Positions 26,401-34,023 of a stretch of DNA of 64,000 nt are shown here, piece by piece. Numbering within the stretch: position 1 is the stretch's first letter; every line of letters starts with the position of its first letter. Location of the stretch: assembly GCF_000025185.1 (NCBI RefSeq), contig NC_013720.1, forward strand, positions 3,410,001 through 3,474,000, given 5' to 3'. A model generated the notes under the pieces. It made no database searches. It was not told where the DNA came from and worked only from the letters and a program-made list of their open reading frames with translations. Origin of the DNA: Pirellula staleyi DSM 6068 (lineage in GTDB: Bacteria; Planctomycetota; Planctomycetia; Pirellulales; Pirellulaceae). Position numbers and translations under genes: made by a program.

Positions 26401-27068
26401 AATTCCGCTTTCCCGTTTTGGGGACGATTCAGCAGCGCGGCGTGCAACTCGAGCTACGTCAGGCCATCGAGTGCTGGCATGTGCTCGGCGAAGAAGCGAC
26501 AGGTGGCGGAACTGCCCGCTATGTCGATTCGTCGCTCGAACGTATTCAGATCAAAGTCGATGGCATGACCGACACGCGGCATGTCGTCACCTGCAATGGC
26601 CGCCGTGTTCCGTTGCACCCGACCGGTGTAAATGGGCAATTCGTGGCCGGTGTTCGCTACCGTGCCTGGCAGCCACCCAGCTGTCTGCACCCCACAATCG
26701 GCGTGAACGCACCCCTGGTGATCGATGTGATCGACAGCTGGATGAACCGTTCGCTCGGCGGTTGCAGCTACCACGTGGCTCACCCAGGTGGTCGCAGTCA
26801 CGAAACGTTCCCGGTCAACTCGTTCGAAGCAGAAGGTCGCCGGCACGCACGGTTCTTCGCGATGAACCACACGCCAGGATCGATCTACATTCCTGCGGAA
26901 GAAATTCACCCCGAATGTCCTCTGACGCTCGATTTGCGACAAGCGGTGATTCCACCTGCTCCGGTTCCGTCAGAAGCTTCGAGCGGCCAAGTGCGGGCCG
27001 GAAGCAACGGTCGCGTCGGAAAGCCTCACACCGTCAACACCGCGACGGCTGAGCATACGGCTTGGTAA
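23421..27068 (+). CDS. Transglutaminase-like cysteine protease fused to DUF2126
   Basis: 1215 residues. The order is a bacterial transglutaminase N-terminal domain (1-115), a transglutaminase/cysteine-protease core with the triad Cys180 (KTGSCRDSAWLL), His229 (DLHAWTEVYIPG) and Asp245 (GLDPTSG), then a large DUF2126 region from ~330 to ~1180 with characteristic blocks (RLTMGGEPTFVSIDNRD, TGTGGGNHIVVGG, YLFSGMFLGPTSQAPRVDE). This composite is known in many bacteria, usually near DUF403 (alpha-E) and DUF404/407 circularly permuted ATP-grasp genes, which suggests a peptide-ligation/peptidase system. None of these partners lies next to it here. No signal peptide, so probably cytoplasmic. Residues ~570-660 form a Pro-rich insertion. 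Confidence 0.93.
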   Translation: MAIRVALHHKTEYAYDRLITALPHVVRLRPAPHCRTPILSYSLKVQPEPHFLNWQQDPYNNFLARLVFPEATKIVSFEVDLIAEMTVINPFDFFIESSAEKFPFTYDTILSRELTPYFEKEELGPCLAKLVSDQRGEEERTVDFLVRINQAVKDAVGYVIRLEPGIQTCEETLTKKTGSCRDSAWLLVQLLRHLGLAARFVSGYLIQLTADVKSLDGPSGTEVDFTDLHAWTEVYIPGAGWIGLDPTSGLLAGEGHIPLACAADPISAAPITGSFEFTVDPEKPDDKVREDFRFEMSVTRVHEDPRVTKPYTPRQWQAIESLGHRVDEELSTSDVRLTMGGEPTFVSIDNRDAPEWNTAALGPHKRERAGVLFRRLRDRMAPGGLLHFGQGKWYPGESLPRWALGCYWRKDGVAIWEDPSLVAEDDVKYPWTSDDAKAFAHSLARRLGVDPQLANPGFEDVWYYLWRERRLPVNVDPLDSKLDDKEERKRLSKVFTQGLDRVIGYALPLRRVYTPMGPKWISGHWFLRREHMFLVPGDSPMGFRLPLDSIPWQVPGDREEDFEVDPMTRLPALPPRNSQYKHPAFHPDGIPGPWNVSPWGATPFAPPSYLTRNGQNQVGSGLGPAAPLLQTPLSRSLSPMIDPSNNAPLVRDLARDWQQNRSLLSPPGLNESRPGIVRTALCVEVRDGKMFVFMPPQTILEDYLDLVAAVEATAAELDIPVMLEGYSPPGDPRIEHFKVTPDPGVIEVNVQPAHSWDEMVNLTNVVYEEAHFSRLCTEKFMLDGKHTGTGGGNHIVVGGNTPADSPLLRRPHLLRSLLAYWHNHPSLSYLFSGMFLGPTSQAPRVDEARNDSLYELELAFQQIPDDGYTPPWLVDRVFRHLLTDVTGNTHRAEFCIDKLYSPDSADGRRGLLEFRAFEMPPHAQMSLTQQLLMRALIARFWDRPYKAKLARWGTELHDRFLLPHFVQQDFQDVLFEMRELGYPMQEAWFAPHFEFRFPVLGTIQQRGVQLELRQAIECWHVLGEEATGGGTARYVDSSLERIQIKVDGMTDTRHVVTCNGRRVPLHPTGVNGQFVAGVRYRAWQPPSCLHPTIGVNAPLVIDVIDSWMNRSLGGCSYHVAHPGGRSHETFPVNSFEAEGRRHARFFAMNHTPGSIYIPAEEIHPECPLTLDLRQAVIPPAPVPSEASSGQVRAGSNGRVGKPHTVNTATAEHTAW

Positions 27069-27091
27069 AAAGCTTTCGTAGTGTCTAGAGT

Positions 27092-27122
27092 TTTCGGCAG
27101 GAAAAACGTTTGCCGAAATTTT
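27092..27122 (+). terminator. Probable terminator of the transglutaminase/DUF2126 gene
   Basis: TTTCGGCA (27092-27099) pairs with TGCCGAAA (27111-27118) over an 11-base loop, followed by TTTT at 27119-27122. It sits 24 bp after the stop codon. Confidence 0.6.
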
Positions 27123-27123
27123 C

Positions 27124-27154
27124 GGAGGCAGCAAATCAATTGTTTGCTGCCTCC
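27124..27154. repeat. Perfect 12-bp hairpin directly after the terminator
   Basis: GGAGGCAGCAAA (27124-27135) and TTTGCTGCCTCC (27143-27154) form a perfect stem with a 7-base loop. No T tract follows on the plus strand. It may back up the preceding hairpin, or protect or bind something upstream of fae. Confidence 0.6.
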
Positions 27155-27339
27155 CGACCTCAAAGGCCGCGTCACCTGCCATCTTCCCCCCGAGAACGGC
27201 TAGTTTCTCGCCGCAACTCGCTTACAGCGGCGATTGCCCCCTATTTTTGGGCTCCGCGGTTTGCTAGGTTTTCTCCGCTGTCTCCATGCATCGAGGCAGA
27301 GATCACATTCGCAATACAAGCAATCGGGAGAGTTCCATC

Positions 27340-27837
27340 ATGTCGATGTACATCGGCGAAGGTCTGGTCGGCGAAGGTAACGAAATCGCGCACATCGATC
27401 TGCTCATCGGCAGCAAGGATGGCCCTGTCGGCACTGCCTTCGCAAACGCTTTGGCCAATCAGCACGCAGGTCACACCAACCTTCTCGCAGTGCTCACGCC
27501 TAACCTCGCCATCAAGCCAGCCACCGTGATGATCACCAAAGTGACCATCAAGGGAATGAAGCAAGCTGTGCAAATGTTCGGCCCAGCTCAAGCTGCAGTG
27601 GCCAAGGCCGTGGCCGACTCGGTCGAAGCTGGCATCATTCCTAAGGACAAGGCTGAAGATCTGGTCATCGTTTGCGGCGTGTTCATTCACCCAGCCGCTG
27701 CCGACGACAAGAAGATCTACCAGTACAACTACGAATCGACCAAGCTCGCCATCGCCAACGCCATGGCCGGCAAGCCAACCGTCGACGAGATGCTCGCTGG
27801 CAAAGAAGCAGCAGCTCACCCATTCCGTGGCTTCTAA
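27340..27837 (+). CDS. fae: Formaldehyde-activating enzyme
   Basis: Catalyses condensation of formaldehyde with tetrahydromethanopterin (H4MPT) to methylene-H4MPT, the entry step of the archaeal-type C1 oxidation pathway also found in methylotrophs and planctomycetes. 165 residues, full length for Fae. The conserved active-site His is in NEIAHIDLLIGSKDGPVG, and the C-terminus AAAHPFRGF is typical. Start is the ATG at 27340 with GGGAGAG upstream; in-frame codons further upstream are not conserved. Very regular codon use (GCC, AAG, CTC) suggests high expression. It is followed by a strong terminator and then mtdB. Confidence 0.96.
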   Translation: MSMYIGEGLVGEGNEIAHIDLLIGSKDGPVGTAFANALANQHAGHTNLLAVLTPNLAIKPATVMITKVTIKGMKQAVQMFGPAQAAVAKAVADSVEAGIIPKDKAEDLVIVCGVFIHPAAADDKKIYQYNYESTKLAIANAMAGKPTVDEMLAGKEAAAHPFRGF

Positions 27838-27874
27838 GCTCCGCTGGGTCTGATCGCTTTTCGAGCGAAACTTT

Positions 27875-27917
27875 ACAACTCACCTTGCGCAATTTTATGC
27901 GTAAGGTGGGTTGTTTT
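27875..27917 (+). terminator. Strong intrinsic terminator between fae and mtdB
   Basis: Bases 27875-27891 pair with 27898-27914 (17 pairs including two G-T wobbles) around the loop ATTTTA, followed by TTT. It would allow high fae expression with reduced read-through into mtdB. Confidence 0.85.
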
Positions 27918-27977
27918 CGTATCGGTAGGTATGTTTGCCATGCCAGCCCGCACTATATCGAGATCGAGGTTAGGGCC

Positions 27978-28841
27978 ATGAGTAAGCCGAAAATTCTTTT
28001 GCAACTCGACCCCGATACACAAGCCAGCGTGTTCGACGCAGTGGTGGCAGTCGACAGCGGAGTCGATCATCTGCTGCAGTATCGGGGGGTTACTCCCGGG
28101 CAAGTCCGTGATTTGGTGCACGGCTGTATCTTTACCCGTGGCGGAGCCGATCTGGCTGCGACCGCGATTTTTGTCGGAGGCTCGCAAATAGCCGCTGGCG
28201 AGGCGCTCCTCGGCGAAGTTTTAGCCAGTTTTTTTGGCCCCATGCGTGTGAGTGTGATGCTCGATGCAAGCGGTGCAAACACCACCGCAGCCGCCGCTGT
28301 TTTGGCCGCTTCCAAGCACCTCGACCTGTCGCAAATCAGTGCCACGGTGCTCGGCGGAACGGGGCCTGTAGGTCAGCGCGTAGCGCGATTGCTAGTCGGC
28401 AGTGGTGCTTCCGTCAAACTAGCTTCGCGAGCCATCGAACGGGCCGAAATTGCTTGTAGTGAGATTCGTCAGCGAAATCCCGGCGGCTCTATCACGGCAG
28501 TGAAAACGTCAAATGATGATGAAACGCTCGCTGCCATCGCTGGCTCGCAATTGGTTGTTGCAGCGGGGGCTGCTGGTATCGTCCTACTCAAAAAATCGCA
28601 GATCGAAGCTGCCACCGATTTGAAGGTGGTGGTCGATCTCAACGCTGTGCCACCGCTGGGAATCGAAGGGGTAAAGTCCTCTGACAAAGCAGCTCAGCTC
28701 GGACATGTCTTGGCGTATGGTGCCCTGGGAGTTGGTGGCACCAAAATGAAGATCCATCGCGCTTGTGTGGCGTCGCTGTTCGAGAGCAACTCCCAAGTGC
28801 TCGACGCCGAAGCGATCTTCGAAGTTGGCAAAAAGCTCTAG
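27978..28841 (+). CDS. mtdB: NAD(P)-dependent methylene-tetrahydromethanopterin dehydrogenase
   Basis: Oxidises methylene-H4MPT to methenyl-H4MPT with NAD(P), the step after Fae. 287 residues from the ATG at 27978 (the frame is open further upstream into fae, but this part is not conserved). It has the MtdB N-terminal domain (KILLQLDPDTQASVFDAVVA, HGCIFTRGGADLAATAIFVG) and a Rossmann NADP-binding domain with VLGGTGPVGQRVARLL near residue 125. Adjacent to fae, 140 bp downstream. Other pathway genes (mch, fhcABCD and the methanopterin synthesis genes) are not in the window. Confidence 0.93.
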   Translation: MSKPKILLQLDPDTQASVFDAVVAVDSGVDHLLQYRGVTPGQVRDLVHGCIFTRGGADLAATAIFVGGSQIAAGEALLGEVLASFFGPMRVSVMLDASGANTTAAAAVLAASKHLDLSQISATVLGGTGPVGQRVARLLVGSGASVKLASRAIERAEIACSEIRQRNPGGSITAVKTSNDDETLAAIAGSQLVVAAGAAGIVLLKKSQIEAATDLKVVVDLNAVPPLGIEGVKSSDKAAQLGHVLAYGALGVGGTKMKIHRACVASLFESNSQVLDAEAIFEVGKKL

Positions 28842-28909
28842 AAATTCACGTAGCTGATTGATGAGCGATCGGCCGTAAGCTTAACGTGAAGTTTGCCGCT
28901 GTCGTCGAT

Positions 28910-30388
28910 TTACCAGTAGGCCATCACAGCGGTGATGATCCCCAGCAATGCCATGCAGATGCAAAACATGATGATGTTGCGTCGCATGCGACGCTTCGCC
29001 TTCTCTTCGGGTGTGAGCCGCCGAAGTTCGATTTCGTCGTCCCCTTTGCCAATCGTTTTTGGCGTTTCTCGCACCGTCACGTAGCCACCATCTTCGGTCG
29101 GTACTGCCACAGCACCGGGAGCTAGATTTTCCGGTGGTGGAAGCATCATGCGGGGTGCAGTTGGCAAAGCCACTTGCTCGAGTGTGGTGCTCATCACCAC
29201 CTCGCCCGCCGTGGGGGGCAAAAGGGTGTCCGCTAGTTCCTTGGGACGCCCCGCCGCTAAAGCTTGCGACTCGAGTTGCAACATCGCGGCACCAGGAGCC
29301 GCAAATTCATTGGTCGCCCCCGGAGGCAGCAGAGAATCGATTGATGCACTTCCGCTCGGTGCTGCAGCTGTGGAATCACCAGCCATGGGAGGTAGCAAAT
29401 CTGCGCCGGGAGGAAGCAGATCGCTAACGGAGGAAGTTGCTGGTGGCGTTGCCACTTGTGGAAGTGGTGCAGGATCAGCCGAAGTGGTACTAGGTGAGGC
29501 GCTCGCAGGCGATTCCGCGCCGGGAGGGAGCAGCGAATCGATATTCGCTGGCTTCGTGGCCGGTTCTGTAGTTTTGGCAGGCGCAGATTTGACTGGTGTT
29601 GTCTTTGGTTCTTCGGGCGGAAGAGCGGGAGACTGAAAACCTGGTGGATACTTGTCGTCTCGTTTCGGCGACTGCTTTTCCGCTGCTGGTTTCTCGCTGC
29701 TTGTTTTTTCGCTTGATGGTTTTGGCGAAGCGAGGGGACGACGTTCTTCCTTCATCGTGGGGCGCGAGCGCGTCCCGGCATCGGCACTCGTCGTAGGTGG
29801 GGAAGTTGCTACGGGGGATGAAGGTTTGGCTGGAGCCGCGGGGGGCAAGTCCATCACCGTGGGGCGCGAGCGTTTTTCTCGCTCTTCCTTGGCTCGCGCG
29901 AGTGCCGCTTTGGCGGCTGCATGTCGCGCATCGGCATCCTGCTTGGCTTGCTGCTGTGGCGTGTTTGTGGGTGCTGCTGGCGTGGCACTTTGCGGCGCAC
30001 CTGTTTGCGCCCCGCTTGGGGTAGCAAGGCCCAAGTACTGCAGAAAAACTTCGTAGGGAGGGAGCGCGATCGGGGTCGAGCAAAACGGACATCCCACCTG
30101 CTGACCCGCCATCGAAAGTGGCACCGTCATCCCTTGCTGACAAGCTGGGCAGGGGAGTTGCAACAGCGGATCGCCCGCAGGTGCTTGAGGGGCAAAGTTT
30201 TGCGGCGCAGGCTCTTGCTGCGGGGCTTGCTGCATCGCAGCCTGCTGCGCCATCTGGTCCAAAATCTCGACGGGTGGCAATTGCAAAACGCCAGCACACA
30301 TCGGGCACTGCACCTGCTGGCCAGCCATGCTACGGTCGATTTGAAGAAAGCCCGCACAGAGCGGACACTGCAATGGCACCACACTCAT
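28910..30388 (-). CDS. Tail-anchored protein with two N-terminal CxxC zinc ribbons
   Basis: 492 residues from the ATG at 30388. Two zinc-ribbon-like units open the protein: CPLC...CPMC (residues ~8-34) and CPAC...CPFC (~80-105), each with the spacing C-x2-C ... SMAGQQVxCPxC. A long Pro/Ser/Ala/Lys-rich disordered middle (residues ~120-440) contains repeated LLPPG(A/T) motifs. One hydrophobic helix lies near the C-terminus (IIMFCICMALLGIITAVMAYW), preceded by a basic RRMRRN, so it is probably anchored in the inner membrane with the ribbons in the cytoplasm. Function unknown; this architecture is common in planctomycetes. Convergent with mtdB. Confidence 0.75.
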   Translation of the reverse strand: MSVVPLQCPLCAGFLQIDRSMAGQQVQCPMCAGVLQLPPVEILDQMAQQAAMQQAPQQEPAPQNFAPQAPAGDPLLQLPCPACQQGMTVPLSMAGQQVGCPFCSTPIALPPYEVFLQYLGLATPSGAQTGAPQSATPAAPTNTPQQQAKQDADARHAAAKAALARAKEEREKRSRPTVMDLPPAAPAKPSSPVATSPPTTSADAGTRSRPTMKEERRPLASPKPSSEKTSSEKPAAEKQSPKRDDKYPPGFQSPALPPEEPKTTPVKSAPAKTTEPATKPANIDSLLPPGAESPASASPSTTSADPAPLPQVATPPATSSVSDLLPPGADLLPPMAGDSTAAAPSGSASIDSLLPPGATNEFAAPGAAMLQLESQALAAGRPKELADTLLPPTAGEVVMSTTLEQVALPTAPRMMLPPPENLAPGAVAVPTEDGGYVTVRETPKTIGKGDDEIELRRLTPEEKAKRRMRRNIIMFCICMALLGIITAVMAYW

Positions 30389-30689
30389 CGATGAAGGGCC
30401 TTCTCCGCTGGCGACCAAAAACCTGGGTCTCGCACCGGTGTGCACATAGGACGGAAGATTTTGACAAGTCTTTCATCGTAGTCACCCGCAGGAGTCCACT
30501 TCAACCCACACAGGCCGGTTCTTGGCTCCCGAATCAACAACTTCTTGAGACGAGCCCCTACGAACCAACCGCGATGCCGTCCCCCCACACTTTTGGTGAT
30601 GTGCCTGGACGGACAGATTGATCGAATACCGGAAGAGACTAAAAATAAGGCCTTTCCAAACAAAAAGGCGCTGAGGAAAGTTTTCCCCC
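30389..30689. other. Divergent intergenic region before the YedY-like gene
   Basis: No gene seen. A ribosome binding site GAGGAAAG lies shortly before the ATG at 30690. Promoters were not resolved. Confidence 0.4.
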
Positions 30690-31706
30690 ATGACCGATCC
30701 TCGGCTTCCATGTGGCCAGCAGTGGGCTGCTCCCGGCAAATGGCCTCTGGTGGGCGAGCGATGGCCCGATCCTGCCCTGTCACCCACAGAGCTAACAATC
30801 GAGGGGTGCTGCGCATTTCCCCAAACGATAACTCTCGAGCAGATTGCTTCGCTTCCACCAACCACGCTCACGCTCGACATTCACTGCGTCACACGTTGGT
30901 CGCAAAAGTCCCTCACGTTTCGTGGCGTGTTGCTCCGCGATTTGCTCAGCGAATCGCAGCCGAAGCCCAGTGCTCGATTTGTTGCGTACATCGCGCGCTC
31001 GACTCGACTGCATAGCACCAGTATGCCACTTGCCGATGCGCTGGAACTTGGCACCCTCCTAGCAACGCACGTCGATGGCGAGCCGATATCGACCGAGCAT
31101 GGAGGGCCGCTGCGCGTCATCACGCCTGGGCGTTACTTTTACAAAAGCCTGAAGTGGCTCATGAAGATCGAGCTGCTGGAAGAAGACCGACTCGGCTACT
31201 GGGAAGCGGCAGCCGGATATCACAATCACGCCGATCCATGGCTTGAAGAGCGTTACGTCTCTTCGAGCCTCTCGCGCGCCGATGCGCTCGCACTAGTTAC
31301 TTCGCGAGACCTCTCCGGTAAAGAACTCCTCTCGCTCGATCTGCGTGGTCACGAGCTTTCCCATCTCCAGGCCGTGGCAGCGATCTTGCGTAACAGCAAC
31401 TTCAATCGGTGCCAACTGCTGGCAGCCGACTTCAGCCGCGCGAATCTATCCAACGCAACATTTTGCGAGGCCGATTTGCGAGGGGCTCAGTTTCGCGAGG
31501 CTGATCTCGAAGGGGCCAGCTTTTTAGGAGCGAACCTCAGCGGTGCCGACTTGCGAGGTGCTTCGCTGCTTGGCTGCACGTTCGTGAGTGGAATGGCTCA
31601 GCCGACCTGCCAAATCGACCGAACTACCCAGTTCTCAGCTACTGCACTCAACATGCTCTCGACCCTTGAGGCGGAGTTCATCGCCGCTCACGCTCTCGTC
31701 AGTTAA
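30690..31706 (+). CDS. Molybdopterin oxidoreductase (YedY/SUOX-like) fused to pentapeptide repeats
   Basis: 338 residues in two parts. Residues ~30-195 match the sulfite oxidase/YedY-type molybdopterin-binding fold: the molybdenum-ligand Cys66 is in LDIHCVTRW, and VRHxGPLR-like and GRYFYKSLKWLMKIEL blocks follow (HGGPLRVITPGRYFYK at ~137-152), then GYWEAAAGYHNHADPW. Residues ~207-300 are pentapeptide repeats (ANLSNATFCEADLRGAQF and SGADLRGASLLG are typical), forming a right-handed beta-helix. No Tat or Sec signal is present, so this enzyme should be cytoplasmic, unlike YedY. The fusion is unusual. The ATG at 30690 has GAGGAAAG upstream. Confidence 0.85.
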   Translation: MTDPRLPCGQQWAAPGKWPLVGERWPDPALSPTELTIEGCCAFPQTITLEQIASLPPTTLTLDIHCVTRWSQKSLTFRGVLLRDLLSESQPKPSARFVAYIARSTRLHSTSMPLADALELGTLLATHVDGEPISTEHGGPLRVITPGRYFYKSLKWLMKIELLEEDRLGYWEAAAGYHNHADPWLEERYVSSSLSRADALALVTSRDLSGKELLSLDLRGHELSHLQAVAAILRNSNFNRCQLLAADFSRANLSNATFCEADLRGAQFREADLEGASFLGANLSGADLRGASLLGCTFVSGMAQPTCQIDRTTQFSATALNMLSTLEAEFIAAHALVS

Positions 31707-31850
31707 ACTCCCGTTTTGCTAGCGGATTCTTGTTGTTTTTGCGATCTTCACCGCTAGCAAGGTGCGATTCGGTCAACCGATCGCGCAAACTTTGCCGATG
31801 GATCAGAATAGAGCGCGACCACCACAAGAACTTCCAGGGTGTGCAATTCG

Positions 31851-32120
31851 ATGATCCGCATCCAGCTGCTAGCAATGCTGATGTTTTTGGCGATCGGTGT
31901 GATCTCGACCAGCGAAGTCATGGCCGGACCACCGTCGTATCTGCTGCTGCGAGATAGCGCATCACCTAGTCCGCCACATCAGCCGGGCGAGCCCGATGCG
32001 CAGTACTATCAGCAGCGCACCACAGGCTATGCCTACGGCTGGTTCGGTGCCTGTCCCCGAACGCATGCCACGCGGCACTTCGGCATCTACCGCGAGTACA
32101 CGCAGTGGAGTTTCCGCTAG
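31851..32120 (+). CDS. Small secreted planctomycete protein, Tyr/Trp-rich C-terminus
   Basis: 89 residues from the ATG at 31851. A clear signal peptide (LAMLMFLAIGVISTSEVMA) is followed by ~63 residues with a Pro/Gln-rich part and a C-terminus dense in aromatic residues (YAYGWFGACPRTHATRHF, then YREYTQWSF). I recall similar short proteins with a Y-x-Y-G-W-F-G pattern in planctomycete genomes, but no function is assigned. The mature protein has one Cys. It stands alone between the YedY-like gene and the convergent BamA barrel gene. Confidence 0.7.
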   Translation: MIRIQLLAMLMFLAIGVISTSEVMAGPPSYLLLRDSASPSPPHQPGEPDAQYYQQRTTGYAYGWFGACPRTHATRHFGIYREYTQWSFR

Positions 32121-32184
32121 AGCCTCTCGCACGAAAAGTTAGCGTGCGTCGTGCTGGTGGCTGGCCGCAATAAAGCTGAGTTAA

Positions 32185-34008
32185 CTACTGGCGAGTGGCA
32201 CCGACAAAGAAGCTGAACACCTGGCGATCGTCGCCATCGGCATCTGACACAGGGAAAGCGAAGTCGAGAGCCAGTGGTGCTGGCCCGAGCGCCGGAACGC
32301 TAACTCGCAAACCAAAGCCGGGAGCCACGCGGAAATTGTCTCCATTGAGGGCGATTTCCTGTTCCACGGTACCAAAGTCGCAGAACACGGTTCCTTTGAT
32401 CATGTCGTCGGCCGTGAGTGGAAAGAAGTATTCCACCGAGTTCAGCCAGCGGAATTCACCACCTACGCGCACTGTGTTATCAATCGGCGAAGCGCCACGG
32501 AAGCTAAAGCCGCGAAGGGTCGAGTAACCACCCGCAAAGTAGTTCTCAAAGATCGGTGTTTGCGACCCGGTGAAGCCGGCACGCGACGAGAACGAGAGTG
32601 TGTGACGTCCCGAACCGTCGGGGCGTTCACGCAGCAGAAAATATTTGCTGTACTCTGCTTCAAAGCGTGGATAGTCGAAATCGCCAAACACTTGTTCGTA
32701 CGAAAGCTCGATCAAGTGACCTTCGGTCGGCATGAAAATCAGGTCGCGCGTGTCGTGGGTCAGCGTTACTTTGCCACTGAACAAATCGTGCTTGCCAAGT
32801 GCGTTGTCGAGTTCAGCTACACCCAGCACACGCGGATCAAACACGTTGACATTCTCGGCCCGCACCGCACCACTCACCGAAAGATCGGGCGACAAGCGAT
32901 AACCCCACGACAGTCGACCGCCATAGCGCGATTCGTCGTAGTCGTAGTAGTTGCGGTCGAAGTAAAACGCACTCGCGCTGAAACTGACGTTACTATCCAT
33001 GAAGTACGGATCGGTGAAGCTCACCAAGTAACGCTGTACCTGATCACCTGGCTGTGCTTCCAAGCGAAACCCTTGACCACGACCTCGGAAGGCTGTGCCG
33101 TTGGCAAAATCGTCCCAGCTCGAGGGAAAGCCAAAAATGTCGAAGTTCCGTTCGTCGACTGTAATCTGACCAGTCACACCTGCATCGCTGTTCACACCCA
33201 CACCGAACATAAACCGTCCCGTGCGTGCCTCTTGCACCACGATATCCAGCGGCGTTGGTGTCCCTTGAATCTCTTCGGCAGTGGGAGCGATGTTCGAAGG
33301 TGGCTGCCACAAGGGATACGAAGGACCGAACCATCCACCACTTCCTCCCGAAGGATTCGAGATGGCATTGGGAGCACCGGCGGGAGGGACTTCAAACGTC
33401 CCTGCAGGCGGAGGTGGCAGGGGAGGTGTTCCAAAGTTATCGATGGCAGGATTGCCTGCCCCTGGATAAACCGCAGGCGGTGGCGAGTAGCCAGGCTGCG
33501 AGGCAAACGTCGAAGGTGTGCCGCTTGGTGGTGCGTATGGCTGCGGCGTGTAGGGCTGGGGAGCGGTGGAATACGTGGGAGGTGCAGCGGGCTGAGTGCC
33601 GTAGGCCGAGGGCTGTGGCGCGTAGTTGGGTTGCCCATAGCTGGGATAGGTCGGTGCCGTGTTCTGAGCAAGTTGGCCAGAAACAGGCATCGGACCACGA
33701 CGATACAGGTCGCCACCAGGGAGCCCTGCGCTGTCGTAAGCATCTGGCGACTGAAAGCGAACCACAGGTTCTTCACTAGCCGCAGTTGTGACAGTCGGGG
33801 GAGTGTAGTTCGTGGTAGTCGGGCCAAGACGCGGAGCTGTGTCTGCAGGGAGCGCTGGTGCTGTTGCAGCCGGATAACCACACGAGCCACCGGCGCACGA
33901 CTGGCAATTCCAGCAGTTACCCTGCGGCGCAACACACCCCATGGTGACGATCGAGAAGATCGTACCGAGTGCGAGCAGCAAATTGACAACGTAGCGCTTC
34001 AAGTGCAC
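32185..34008 (-). CDS. BamA/Omp85-type outer-membrane beta-barrel without POTRA domains
   Basis: 607 residues. The N-terminus has a hydrophobic signal ending in a possible but atypical lipobox (SIVTMGC, Cys25), then a Cys cluster (Cys25, 32, 35, 38, 43) and a ~180-residue Pro/Tyr/Gln-rich linker. From ~255 to 607 it is an Omp85 beta-barrel (bacterial surface antigen domain): LVSFTDPYFMDSNVSFSASA, LTHDTRDLIFMPTEGHLIEL, and the lid-loop signature LRGF in GYSTLRGFSFRGASP, and it ends FFVGATRQ. No POTRA domain is present; these are on the separate protein encoded 15 bp upstream on the same strand. Probably the barrel half of a two-polypeptide BAM core. Confidence 0.88.
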   Translation of the reverse strand: MHLKRYVVNLLLALGTIFSIVTMGCVAPQGNCWNCQSCAGGSCGYPAATAPALPADTAPRLGPTTTNYTPPTVTTAASEEPVVRFQSPDAYDSAGLPGGDLYRRGPMPVSGQLAQNTAPTYPSYGQPNYAPQPSAYGTQPAAPPTYSTAPQPYTPQPYAPPSGTPSTFASQPGYSPPPAVYPGAGNPAIDNFGTPPLPPPPAGTFEVPPAGAPNAISNPSGGSGGWFGPSYPLWQPPSNIAPTAEEIQGTPTPLDIVVQEARTGRFMFGVGVNSDAGVTGQITVDERNFDIFGFPSSWDDFANGTAFRGRGQGFRLEAQPGDQVQRYLVSFTDPYFMDSNVSFSASAFYFDRNYYDYDESRYGGRLSWGYRLSPDLSVSGAVRAENVNVFDPRVLGVAELDNALGKHDLFSGKVTLTHDTRDLIFMPTEGHLIELSYEQVFGDFDYPRFEAEYSKYFLLRERPDGSGRHTLSFSSRAGFTGSQTPIFENYFAGGYSTLRGFSFRGASPIDNTVRVGGEFRWLNSVEYFFPLTADDMIKGTVFCDFGTVEQEIALNGDNFRVAPGFGLRVSVPALGPAPLALDFAFPVSDADGDDRQVFSFFVGATRQ

Positions 34009-34023
34009 GTTCCTAAGGGCGGA

